Assembly (NCBI GenBank): GCA_016716405.1
Contig: JADJWK010000003.1
Coordinates: 620,001 to 684,000, forward strand
Length of the DNA stretch: 64,000 nt
Origin: Candidatus Melainabacteria bacterium
GTDB taxonomy: Bacteria; Cyanobacteriota; Vampirovibrionia; Obscuribacterales; Obscuribacteraceae
Direction of reading: 5' to 3'
The position numbers and the translations under genes were made by a program. Shown piece by piece: positions 33,152 through 40,860 of the stretch. Position 1 is the first letter of the stretch; each line of letters begins with the position of its first letter. Under the pieces are notes generated by a model, which ran no database searches, was not told where the DNA came from, and saw nothing but the letters and a program-made list of their open reading frames with translations.

Positions 33152-33805
33152 TTGCGATATTCGACCATCCTTTTCGATTTCGACGGGACCCTCACCCATT
33201 CTCTGCCCCTCTGGATGAGAGCCTACCAGTCCGCCCTTTCCAATTATGGGCTCGACATGTCCGACGAAGAGGTCGTGGAGACCTGCTTCTACAAAGCCTG
33301 GAAAGACATAGTCGAGCAGTTCGATCTTCCCTGCGAAAAGGAATTCGGCAAGCAAGTCCATGTGGTGCTCGAGGAAGTATTCGCCGAAGCAGAGCTTTTC
33401 GAAGGTGCCGGTGAGGTTCTCGATGAGATTCGCGGTCGCGGCATCAAGCTCGGTATCGTTACCTCTTCGGTGCGCCCGGTGGTGACGAAATTCCTGGAGC
33501 GCCATGGTCTGGCGGATTATTTCGGAGCAGTGGTCACTGCCGATGATATCGTCAATTTCAAGCCGCATCCGGAGCCGGTGCTGAAAGCGATCGAGAGCCT
33601 GGGCGGCGACGTGGCGCACACCGTGCTAATCGGCGATTCGGAAGTGGACATGATGGCTGCGGCGAACTCAGGAACCGACAAAGGTCTCTTCTTCCCGGAT
33701 GTTCACCATCTTTACTACGATCTGGAGATTCTCAAGTCTCACCATCCTCATATCGTCTTTCATTCTTATATAGAGCTTCTGACGAGATTTTTCCCTCCCC
33801 GATGA
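33152..33805 (+). CDS. HAD-family phosphatase
   Basis: A 217-residue haloacid dehalogenase-like hydrolase. Motif I is FDFDGTLTHS near residue 8 (nucleophile Asp and acid/base Asp), motif II is GIVTSS near 100, the motif III Lys is in VNFKPHPEP near 135 and motif IV is IGDSEVDMMAA near 160. The cap domain of helices near 20-85 is of the phosphoglycolate phosphatase/beta-phosphoglucomutase type. The exact substrate is not readable. The start is a TTG at 33152 after a weak AGGA. Its stop overlaps the start of the TPR lipoprotein by four bases. Confidence 0.9.
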   Translation: MRYSTILFDFDGTLTHSLPLWMRAYQSALSNYGLDMSDEEVVETCFYKAWKDIVEQFDLPCEKEFGKQVHVVLEEVFAEAELFEGAGEVLDEIRGRGIKLGIVTSSVRPVVTKFLERHGLADYFGAVVTADDIVNFKPHPEPVLKAIESLGGDVAHTVLIGDSEVDMMAAANSGTDKGLFFPDVHHLYYDLEILKSHHPHIVFHSYIELLTRFFPPR

Positions 33806-34863
33806 GAAGAGCCTTCGACGCTTTCCCCGGCTTCTGCCTCCTGGCTGTCACTTTGATAGTCTCATCCTGCGCTCCGGAGGCACCGGCACCAACTCGGACC
33901 ATCTCGAAGGAAAAGGATGTGGTACCGTTTCTCGACGACAAAAAAATCTTCGACTACAATCCCGACTATGACATCCACAAGCTCGAGAAATTCAGCGAGA
34001 TCCTGGCGGCTGCGCAGGACGCTCTCGATCACAGCGCCTATCCGGAAGCGGATGAGCTATTGCAAAAAGCAATCGCGAAGAATCCCGCCTCCGGGAAAGC
34101 CCATTATATGCGGGGTATCTGCCTGTCCGGAAAAATTGGCGCTTCTCCGGACTCCGCCCTGAGAGAGTTCAAAGAGGCACTGAGGCTTGGCTACCAGGAC
34201 TTCAAGCTCTACGATCATATGGCCACTGTGTATGAGAGCAAGAATGATCTCGATGGAGCCATCGATGCCCTCAGCCGTGGTATCGCATTCGATAGCGGGG
34301 CGCGTGGTCTTTATCGATATCGCGCGGCGCTCTATGACAAGATCGGCGATTTCAAGAATGCCGAGAGAGACTACCGGAGAGTCATAGAGATGTGCAGTAA
34401 GGATAAGGTCGGTAAACCATTCATGACCCGAGGCGATTTCTATGAGCGCCAGAAACGATATGAGGAGGCCCTCGGGGATTATGCAGAGGCTCTCGAACAC
34501 CTCAGGAAGGGGGACAAGACTCCGGCCCTCAGGAAAAGATCCGCTCTATTGATCAAGCTCGGGCGCCATAAAGAGGCGCTGCCGGATCTCGCGGCCATAC
34601 TGGCGGAACATCCCACCGACGAGGACGCTCTCAAGCTCCGGGGCGATACTTTTTTTGCCCTCGGCAAAAATAGTGACGCCCTGAGAGACTACAGCAAGGT
34701 GATCGAGCTTGCTCCGGAGTTCGCTCGCACCAGTTATGAGGGGCGAGCCCGGGTCTACGAAAGGCTCGGAGAGATGGAGCTTTCGCGCAAAGACATGGAT
34801 GAGGCCAGGCGACTTTACGAGAGACCTGCTGAAAAGCCGGTCTATGAGATAAAGGAAGACTGA
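33802..34863 (+). CDS. TPR-repeat lipoprotein with C-terminal PAEKPVYEIK tail
   Basis: A 353-residue predicted lipoprotein: signal peptide MRRAFDAFPGFCLLAVTLIV, lipobox VSSC, then a Pro/Thr-rich linker. TPR units run from about residue 70 to 335 (for example GKAHYMRGICLSGKIGAS, KLYDHMATVYESKNDLDGAI, RGDFYERQKRYEEALGDY). The end, RPAEKPVYEIKED, matches those of the lipoproteins at 11053, 12196 and 37317. Order and spacing of repeats resemble the proteins at 11053 and 12196, so it is a dispersed paralog. It is translationally coupled to the HAD gene and overlaps the convergent 2OG oxygenase gene by 22 bases. Confidence 0.86.
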   Translation: MRRAFDAFPGFCLLAVTLIVSSCAPEAPAPTRTISKEKDVVPFLDDKKIFDYNPDYDIHKLEKFSEILAAAQDALDHSAYPEADELLQKAIAKNPASGKAHYMRGICLSGKIGASPDSALREFKEALRLGYQDFKLYDHMATVYESKNDLDGAIDALSRGIAFDSGARGLYRYRAALYDKIGDFKNAERDYRRVIEMCSKDKVGKPFMTRGDFYERQKRYEEALGDYAEALEHLRKGDKTPALRKRSALLIKLGRHKEALPDLAAILAEHPTDEDALKLRGDTFFALGKNSDALRDYSKVIELAPEFARTSYEGRARVYERLGEMELSRKDMDEARRLYERPAEKPVYEIKED

Positions 34864-35831
34864 GTCACCGATGCCGGAGCCTGCAAACAAGCACCCCTGG
34901 CGCACCACCGCCCTTCGCCCTTTCTCTGCCATTCGGCTTCTCCGAAGAGAAAAGGCGTCTCATCGAGCCTGTTCCCGATAACCCTGTGGACATGCTCGCC
35001 GGATTCGTCATTCTCTCCCGGAGATCTCTCGGGGAAGATTCTCTCGTCAAGAGCAGGATTGACGAAAACGGCCACCGAATAGCGATTTCGCTGGTGCTCG
35101 CGGCTGAGCACCCGGTGAGCGCTGGCTGGAATCAGACCGCCTGTCTCGATCTCGATCAGCTCGCCGGTATTCACGATGATCGCATCGGAAACAGGAACCA
35201 CCGGCTTCCAGATGCCGTCCCGGCCGAGAGCCTCGAGCCCGCCGATATCATCCTGGATCAAGAAAGTGAGCCAGCACCAGTCATAGTGTGAGGTCACGCC
35301 TATGCGCTCTGCGCACCCATCCTGAGGGTGGTAGCACATACATTTGACGAGCTGGTAGGGCCGGTCTTTCATGCGACCGGTGAAGAATCCCGACGATCTT
35401 CCCATAGCCGAGGCGATGGACTCGAGGACCCGCCTGGAGAGCGCCTCGATGGCTTTCATATAGCTCTCCAGAGTGTCTCTGAATGCCTGTCTATCGGGCC
35501 AGAGATTGGGACCGGCAAGCTGCCAGTATTCCTCCGCCCCGGCAACGATCTCGCTGCCCAGATGAATCTGCTCGCGCCAGTCCCGGTGATTCTTGAGAAG
35601 TGTATAGCCGCGAAAATGAGGAGAGAAGCGGGAATCGATCGCCAGCTTCGCCTTCTCTTCCAGCTCGAAGAAAGACCGGCATTCCTCCAGCACCGCGTTT
35701 ATCAGGCGGAGATCCACGCCGTGACCGGTGAGATAGAGCATACCATGCTCTTTCGCGGCTATCAGAAGTTCTTCCCGGCTCCCGGGAGAAGAGATGTCCA
35801 CCACCGGCAGTGAAAGCTTTTCTCTGATCAC
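34842..35831 (-). CDS. 2-oxoglutarate/Fe(II)-dependent oxygenase (isopenicillin N synthase-like)
   Basis: A 329-residue non-haem iron enzyme of the isopenicillin N synthase family. The N-terminal DIOX_N-like part has LSLPVVDIS and HGMLYLTGHGVD near residue 28. The iron ligands are in TSHYDWCWLTFL near 185 (HxD) and ASAHRVLS near 243. The co-substrate-binding RYSVAVFV is near 255. Such enzymes hydroxylate, cyclise or form bonds in small molecules; the substrate is unknown. The start is a GTG at 35831 that shares bases with the TGA of the deoxyribosyltransferase-like gene (GTGA), with AAAGGAG upstream. The coupling suggests a shared pathway, perhaps on a nucleoside. The last ~25 residues are atypical. 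Confidence 0.85.
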   Translation of the reverse strand: MIREKLSLPVVDISSPGSREELLIAAKEHGMLYLTGHGVDLRLINAVLEECRSFFELEEKAKLAIDSRFSPHFRGYTLLKNHRDWREQIHLGSEIVAGAEEYWQLAGPNLWPDRQAFRDTLESYMKAIEALSRRVLESIASAMGRSSGFFTGRMKDRPYQLVKCMCYHPQDGCAERIGVTSHYDWCWLTFLIQDDIGGLEALGRDGIWKPVVPVSDAIIVNTGELIEIETGGLIPASAHRVLSREHQRNRYSVAVFVNPALDERIFPERSPGENDESGEHVHRVIGNRLDETPFLFGEAEWQRKGEGRWCARGACLQAPASVTQSSFIS

Positions 35832-36631
35832 AACCGGCACGGCTCCTTTACTTTCGAGGCCATCTCGTCGATGTTCAGGTGCGGGCTGAAAACACGTTTT
35901 CCCGAGTATTTGAAGTGCTCTCTCACTTCGTGCTCCTTCCAGGTGACCACCGCTTTGAAAGCTGTGCGCACGACATCGGACGGTGTGCAATGCACCGAGA
36001 CGAACCACTTGCGTCCTTCCTGCGGAGCCGGCTCGCCGGTGTAAGTGTCGATCTCGAGACCACGAAGCCATATATGAAACCCGCCGGGAGCCGGCTCTGC
36101 GTTGAATCGCAGCTCCGCGAAATCGACCCGGGAAAGCATCTCCTCCACCATCTCGAGGCTGAGAGTTCCCCTGAGGCTTTGCACCAGCTCAATGCAATGG
36201 GCGGTACCCCGGGCGACATCGGTGAAAATCGGCACCGCGTGCCTTTCGGCCATGGCGCGGACGAATATCCTTCCTCTGTTGAGATCGTCGGCTTCTATCC
36301 TGTCAATCTGCCGGTCATAGATCGTGCTGCCGGCCTCGACGTCGGTCAGGACTATAGCTACTGGTCTGGCGGCCCCTATCAGATAAGCGACCTCGGCAAC
36401 CGATGCCACACCCCTGGTGTCGCCGGTGATAACAAAGAGCTGCACCAGACATTCGTCCTTGCGGCGCATCTCCTCGAGCTGGTCGTTCTCCTGCCAGTCT
36501 CCGAAACCCATCTGGGGGTCGTGGTAGCTTACCCCGGCTTTCTCGAGCAATGGAATAGCAATATCCCGTCTCCAGGTCGTATGCCCGCAGGCTCCGCCCA
36601 GGAAGACTTCCCGCGGTCCGTCCCCGTTCAT
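35828..36631 (-). CDS. Nucleoside 2-deoxyribosyltransferase-like protein with an extra C-terminal domain
   Basis: A 267-residue protein. Residues ~8-155 resemble the nucleoside deoxyribosyltransferase-like (Nuc_deoxyri_tr2) fold. FLGGACGHTTWRRDIAIPLLE near residue 9 is the substrate loop, FVITGDTRGVASVAEVAYLIG near 66 carries the expected Glu, and PVAIVLTDVE follows. Residues ~165-267 form a second conserved-looking region (HIWLRGLEIDTYTG, KWFVSVHCTPSDVVRTAFKA, EHEVREHFKY) that I cannot name. The ATG at 36631 follows GGAGGAGGG. The stop overlaps the oxygenase GTG start, so both proteins are made together. Whether it transfers deoxyribose or cleaves or senses a nucleotide cannot be decided from sequence. 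Confidence 0.7.
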   Translation of the reverse strand: MNGDGPREVFLGGACGHTTWRRDIAIPLLEKAGVSYHDPQMGFGDWQENDQLEEMRRKDECLVQLFVITGDTRGVASVAEVAYLIGAARPVAIVLTDVEAGSTIYDRQIDRIEADDLNRGRIFVRAMAERHAVPIFTDVARGTAHCIELVQSLRGTLSLEMVEEMLSRVDFAELRFNAEPAPGGFHIWLRGLEIDTYTGEPAPQEGRKWFVSVHCTPSDVVRTAFKAVVTWKEHEVREHFKYSGKRVFSPHLNIDEMASKVKEPCRL

Positions 36632-36841
36632 CGCCAGTCCCTCCTCCGGTATGAGTCAAATCTAGATCTGGAGCAGTTCGATTACAAGGACACTACTGCG
36701 AAAGGCCGGGGCCTTCAGTGTGGTTTCTACGCTGAAGTTTAATCAGTGGTTCTTCACGATCGCTACCGGGGCCGATGCCGATCGCCTCCGGCTTTGTTCC
36801 AATGATAAGCAAGAATTCGGAATCCGGGGAGTTCAAGCATC

Positions 36842-37312
36842 ATGAAAAGTATAGGCGCTATCCTGATCTGTTCCGCCTGTCTGGTGGCGGTCTATCTGAT
36901 GGGCGATTCGATCCTCCATGGTCTGGCCACGGCCAGGTGGCCTACCGTAGTCGGGCATATCGTCAGGATCGACAGGCACCATATAGGCTCGGTGACCTCA
37001 GAGGACGTTTATCTGCCCGAGGTTACCTACACCTATCACATAAACGGTCATGATGTGACAAGCAACCGGCTCTCCGCCGAGCCTGAGGCAATCACCGAGT
37101 TTTTCGCTCAATTCGGGCTCTCTTATAATCCCACTGTCTACGAAGCAGGCAAGCCGGTTATAGTCCATTACAATCCCGAGGCGCCTGGCGAAGCGGTGAT
37201 CAAAACCGGTGTCAGCACACCGGCCTGGGTGGCTCTCGCTCTGTCTGTGGTCGTTCTTGTCCTGGCGCTTCTCAAACTGATACAAAAGCCGGGCCGACCG
37301 GTGGAGGTCTGA
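36842..37312 (+). CDS. DUF3592-domain membrane protein
   Basis: A 156-residue protein with an N-terminal membrane segment (AILICSACLVAVYLMG). The DUF3592-type extracytoplasmic region has WPTVVGHIVRIDRHH near residue 33, VTYTYHINGHDVTSNRL near 61 and GKPVIVHYNPEAPGEAVI near 105. A second membrane helix follows near 127-147 (AWVALALSVVVLVLALL). The domain is common and its function is unknown. The ATG at 36842 has GGGGAG ten bases upstream. About 210 bases of divergent intergenic sequence precede it; this contains two small inverted repeats (36702-36715 and 36713-36737) but no clear promoter consensus. Confidence 0.82.
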   Translation: MKSIGAILICSACLVAVYLMGDSILHGLATARWPTVVGHIVRIDRHHIGSVTSEDVYLPEVTYTYHINGHDVTSNRLSAEPEAITEFFAQFGLSYNPTVYEAGKPVIVHYNPEAPGEAVIKTGVSTPAWVALALSVVVLVLALLKLIQKPGRPVEV

Positions 37313-37316
37313 TTCC

Positions 37317-37610
37317 TCACTCCTTGATCTCGAAGACAGGTCTTTCAGCGGCAGCGACATCCTCTCTTTTCAGGGCTCTTAACCCGAGGTTGATACACTG
37401 TCTGTAGTCGCGAGGTCTGACCGGAGGCTCGCGGTCGTTTTCTCGTTTCCTATCCGCTTCGATCTGATCGAAAATCGACCTGAAGCTCTTGTCGGCAACC
37501 GCCTTGCTCTCATCCGGTCTCGCCGGCGACCGGAGCTGATTGATCTGGCCGCAGCCGCAGAGAAAGAGGAGCAAAACCGTCATAAGCAGAGATCGAGTGT
37601 CGGCCTTCAT
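37317..37610 (-). CDS. Short lipoprotein with the TPR-family C-terminal tail but no TPR array
   Basis: A 97-residue predicted lipoprotein (MKADTRSLLMTVLLLFL, lipobox LCGC). A polar linker leads to a single helical stretch (YRQCINLGLRALKRED) and the tail AAAERPVFEIKE. The ending is nearly the same as in the TPR lipoproteins at 11053 and 33802, whose TPR arrays are missing here. It may be a deletion derivative or a stand-alone carrier of the tail. The start at 37610 lacks a strong ribosome site. The convergent neighbour ends five bases away. Confidence 0.65.
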   Translation of the reverse strand: MKADTRSLLMTVLLLFLCGCGQINQLRSPARPDESKAVADKSFRSIFDQIEADRKRENDREPPVRPRDYRQCINLGLRALKREDVAAAERPVFEIKE

Positions 37611-37752
37611 CAGCGATACAGTACCCGTCCGGACAGAGAGCCTGCTTGCCCATCAACCGGCTGGATGGGATTTTCACCATGGACCGCCCGGGGCAGCATG
37701 AATATACTGAAATAGCTCGTAAGCCCCCGTACACCTTAGTGGGTACACCTAT

Positions 37753-38964
37753 ATGGCACAATCACTGGAGAGCTTTTCGCTCACGCCGCAGGCTGTCGAT
37801 TCCTCGGCCCCCTTTCGCAACGAATATCTGGACACCATCGGCAAGACGACTGTCTCGGACACCACTGTCGCCCCTCCGGAGAGCCCTCCGCCTCCCCAGG
37901 GGGTGAAGCCCGAAGCCTGGGCTCAGATAAGCAGCATGATCGGCGAGGGCAAAGAAGTCAATTTCACCACCGCCTCCTCCGGCCAGGTCCCGGATTTTGT
38001 TCTCGGGGCGGATGGCAATCTCGTCAAGAATCCCGAGAAGACCTCACCCAATCCGGACGGCTCGGTGACAGTGCAGGTGGACAGCCCGGAAGGAGAGGCT
38101 GCCGCCAAGAAAGCAATCCAGCAACTGGAAGTGGCAAAAATCCAGGAGAAAATCTATTTCTGGCAGAAAGCCAACCCCGGCTCCACCAACGTGCCCGAAT
38201 TCCTCAAGAGCATGCTGGCCACGGCCCAGACCAATGCCGCCATCGAGCCTGCAGTCAACCAGAGCACCAGACAGCCGGAGCCTGCAGTCAGCCAGAGCCA
38301 GCCCGTGGACACCGCTGCCCAGCAGGTAGCGGCACCGGCGCGGCCCTTCTCTTATGGCGGTCCCAATTCCCAGTCCGTAGGCAATCGCAATATCGGTCCG
38401 GCTCCGGAGAGCGGTTACCGCAACGGCAGTTTCGAGCCCAATGGCCCCATCGATCGATCGGCGATTCCCAGACCCGTGGAAGGAGATGTCGCCATCAAGG
38501 GACCACCTTCCTGCAATGCCGAGCAGATTCAAACTTTCCTCGAGAAGATGGGCTCTCCCGCCGCCAAAGAGGCCGGGTTCTCCCAGGCTCTCTATGACGC
38601 CTGCACCGAAAGAGGAATCGATCCGGCGGTAGCCGTGGGCTTTTTCCTCCAGGAATCCACTTGCGGGCGTTACGGCAGAGCCCGCGAAAACCTCAGTATG
38701 GGAAACATCAAAGGCAGAGCGCCGGAGTCCGGCGGCACCGACGGCACTTTCAGAAGGTACAATTCCTGGGCCGAGGGCGCCCGCGACTGGGCTCGCTTGA
38801 TCGACGAGAGCTATGTCCAGAAACGCGGGCTCACTACCCTGTCGCAGGTGATCGATGTCTACGCTCCCTCGAGCGACGGCAACAACACAGTCGCTTATGT
38901 GAACACCGTCAATGGTGTGGTCCAGAACTTCAAGAATATGAACAACGGCAATGCCGTAGCCTGA
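37753..38964 (+). CDS. Glucosaminidase/lysozyme-fold peptidoglycan hydrolase
   Basis: A 403-residue protein. Residues 1-250 are low-complexity and rich in Pro, Ala, Gln and Ser, with no signal peptide. Residues ~255-395 form a lysozyme-like glucosaminidase domain: GIDPAVAVGFFLQESTCGRYG near 291 carries the likely catalytic Glu (QES). NLSMGNIKG near 314, FRRYNSWAEGARDWARLID near 330 and AYVNTVNGVV near 378 are typical of bacterial endo-beta-N-acetylglucosaminidases. It would cut glycan strands of the wall, so export must use another route or an unrecognised signal. The ATG at 37753 has only a weak AGTGGG upstream. Confidence 0.78.
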   Translation: MAQSLESFSLTPQAVDSSAPFRNEYLDTIGKTTVSDTTVAPPESPPPPQGVKPEAWAQISSMIGEGKEVNFTTASSGQVPDFVLGADGNLVKNPEKTSPNPDGSVTVQVDSPEGEAAAKKAIQQLEVAKIQEKIYFWQKANPGSTNVPEFLKSMLATAQTNAAIEPAVNQSTRQPEPAVSQSQPVDTAAQQVAAPARPFSYGGPNSQSVGNRNIGPAPESGYRNGSFEPNGPIDRSAIPRPVEGDVAIKGPPSCNAEQIQTFLEKMGSPAAKEAGFSQALYDACTERGIDPAVAVGFFLQESTCGRYGRARENLSMGNIKGRAPESGGTDGTFRRYNSWAEGARDWARLIDESYVQKRGLTTLSQVIDVYAPSSDGNNTVAYVNTVNGVVQNFKNMNNGNAVA

Positions 38965-38973
38965 CCTTGCTGA

Positions 38974-40818
38974 TCAGAGTTTCGACGGTTCCACCCGGAG
39001 GGAGATTCTCCGCCTTTCCATGATTGGTGTCAGTCTCCTGGCGAGATCCATGTCACCGGTTACGGTGAACGTTCGCAAGCCTCTGATCTTCGACAAAGAG
39101 AGGATTGCCTGATCGCTCAATTTATTTCCCGAGACATTGAGATCAACCAGGGTCAGGGGGCTCAGATGCCGGACGTCGCTGTCGGTCAGCCCGCAGCGCG
39201 GGAGTGCCAGGATGCGCAAAGCGGAGAGCCTGCCGAATCCCTCGAGTTTGCCTCCCAGATCGAGATCGGAGGCATAGAGCTTGGTAATCTGTTTGAGAAG
39301 ATCGAGGTTGCTTCCTTTCAAATTCATGCAAGCGCTCAAATTGATCTCACGAAGACTGGGCAATTCGGCGAGGTATTGGATTGCCCGGTCGGTGATTCTG
39401 GTATCTCTCAAATTGAGCTTCTGGAGACAGGGGCAGCCGGTAAGCATCTTGATCCCCTCATCGGTGATATTGGGACAGGCGTCGATGCAAAGATAACGCA
39501 AGCGTTTCATGGCGACGATATGCGATATGGCATCGTTGGTGATACCAGTAGTGCGTACATCCAGCTTCTCGATATTGGTCTTCTCGAGAAACTCGAGGCC
39601 GTCTCCGAACTCCATGCTGGGATTGAGTAGTCGCAGTTCTCTAACCTCCGGACCGACTCTCACTTTCGAATAGGCGCTGTCGCTCCAGTCTCCGACGAGC
39701 TCCATGCGGTCGGACCAGACCTTTTGTCGCGGCTCTCTCATCTCGTCCGTTATGGGAGCGATGATCGAGCGAATCGGTATGTCTTTGATCCGCATTTCGG
39801 ATACCGCTGCCGACTCGCCGGTCGATAGCCGCGAGAAAAGCAGCCAGCCGCCAAGAGAGGCAAGCAGGCCGACTGACAGGGCAAGATAGAGAAAGACCGG
39901 CCGCCCCCCGGCGGAAGCGGGACCGGACGTACTCTGCCAGGAAGGCGCCGGCTCGCAGGCAGTTTCGGAATAGATCGGCTGGCGCAGGAAATCCGCTGCT
40001 TCCTCGGCGCTTGCGAAGCGATCATCTGGCGACTTGGCCATGGCGGTGGCGACAAAGGTCTCGAGTTGCTCCGGAAACTCTCGATCGCACACCTGCCATA
40101 GCGCCGGAGGCTCGCAGCTGGCATGCAGGTTGAGGGTGGAAAGAGCCGTGTCTGCCTGGAACGGCACCTGGCCTGTGAGGGCCTCGAAGAGCATGCAGCC
40201 CACCGAGTAGATCTCCGAGGCTGCGGTATAGTCGAAACCATTGATGACATCGGGGCTCATATAACCGGGCGTACCGGCCATGGTGCGCCCCTGGAACTCG
40301 GTGGTCTGCCCGGTCATCTCCGAGACTTTCGCTACTCCGAAATCGATCACTCTCACGTCCTGGTCTGACAGCATGATATTGCTCGGTTTCAGATCCCGAT
40401 GATAGATCCCGTGCCGGTGCGAATAGTCCAGGGCCGCCAGCAGCTCGAGGAAGACCGCCTGAGCGAGCTCGGGATCCATGGGACCGTTGCGATCAAGCAG
40501 AGCTCTCAGGGTCTGTCCCGGGAAAAACTCCAGGACCATATATGGCGAGCCGCCGGGAGTGCTGCCGAAATCGATGATGCTGATGATGTTCTCGTGATTG
40601 AGCCGGCTGGTGGCCCGGGCTTCCTCCTGGAAAGCGACGAGCTGTTCGGCGGAGAGCACATGCAGGACTTTCACCGCTACCTTTTTGCCCAGGAGGAGAT
40701 CCTTGCAGAGATAGACCGAGCCGCCGCTTCCGCTTCCCAGCTCTTTCAGGGGCTGATAGCGGTCCAGGGGAAAGAATTCGGAATCGAGATCCGGTGGCTG
40801 GAGGTTTGAGGGTGACAC
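38974..40818 (-). CDS. Membrane Ser/Thr protein kinase with C-terminal leucine-rich repeats
   Basis: A 614-residue receptor-like kinase without the N-terminal zinc ribbons of its relatives at 14457 and 61680. The kinase domain spans about 20-275: LGSGSGGSVYL, VAVKVL, catalytic HRDLKPSN, an intact DFG in VIDFGVAKVSEMTG, and GTPGYMSPDV. One TM helix is near 303-325 (VFLYLALSVGLLASLGGWLL). Cysteine-containing LRRs of the 'DxGI..L..C..L..L.L' type fill about 400-590 (ITDEGIKMLTGCPCLQKLNL). The kinase faces the cytosol and the repeats lie outside. The start appears to be a GTG at 40818, with no clear Shine-Dalgarno. It is a likely hub for envelope signals; ligand and targets unknown. Confidence 0.92.
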   Translation of the reverse strand: MSPSNLQPPDLDSEFFPLDRYQPLKELGSGSGGSVYLCKDLLLGKKVAVKVLHVLSAEQLVAFQEEARATSRLNHENIISIIDFGSTPGGSPYMVLEFFPGQTLRALLDRNGPMDPELAQAVFLELLAALDYSHRHGIYHRDLKPSNIMLSDQDVRVIDFGVAKVSEMTGQTTEFQGRTMAGTPGYMSPDVINGFDYTAASEIYSVGCMLFEALTGQVPFQADTALSTLNLHASCEPPALWQVCDREFPEQLETFVATAMAKSPDDRFASAEEAADFLRQPIYSETACEPAPSWQSTSGPASAGGRPVFLYLALSVGLLASLGGWLLFSRLSTGESAAVSEMRIKDIPIRSIIAPITDEMREPRQKVWSDRMELVGDWSDSAYSKVRVGPEVRELRLLNPSMEFGDGLEFLEKTNIEKLDVRTTGITNDAISHIVAMKRLRYLCIDACPNITDEGIKMLTGCPCLQKLNLRDTRITDRAIQYLAELPSLREINLSACMNLKGSNLDLLKQITKLYASDLDLGGKLEGFGRLSALRILALPRCGLTDSDVRHLSPLTLVDLNVSGNKLSDQAILSLSKIRGLRTFTVTGDMDLARRLTPIMERRRISLRVEPSKL

Positions 40819-40860
40819 GGGGATTGCTCCCGGGTGACTCTGGCATTTCTTCGATTATAC

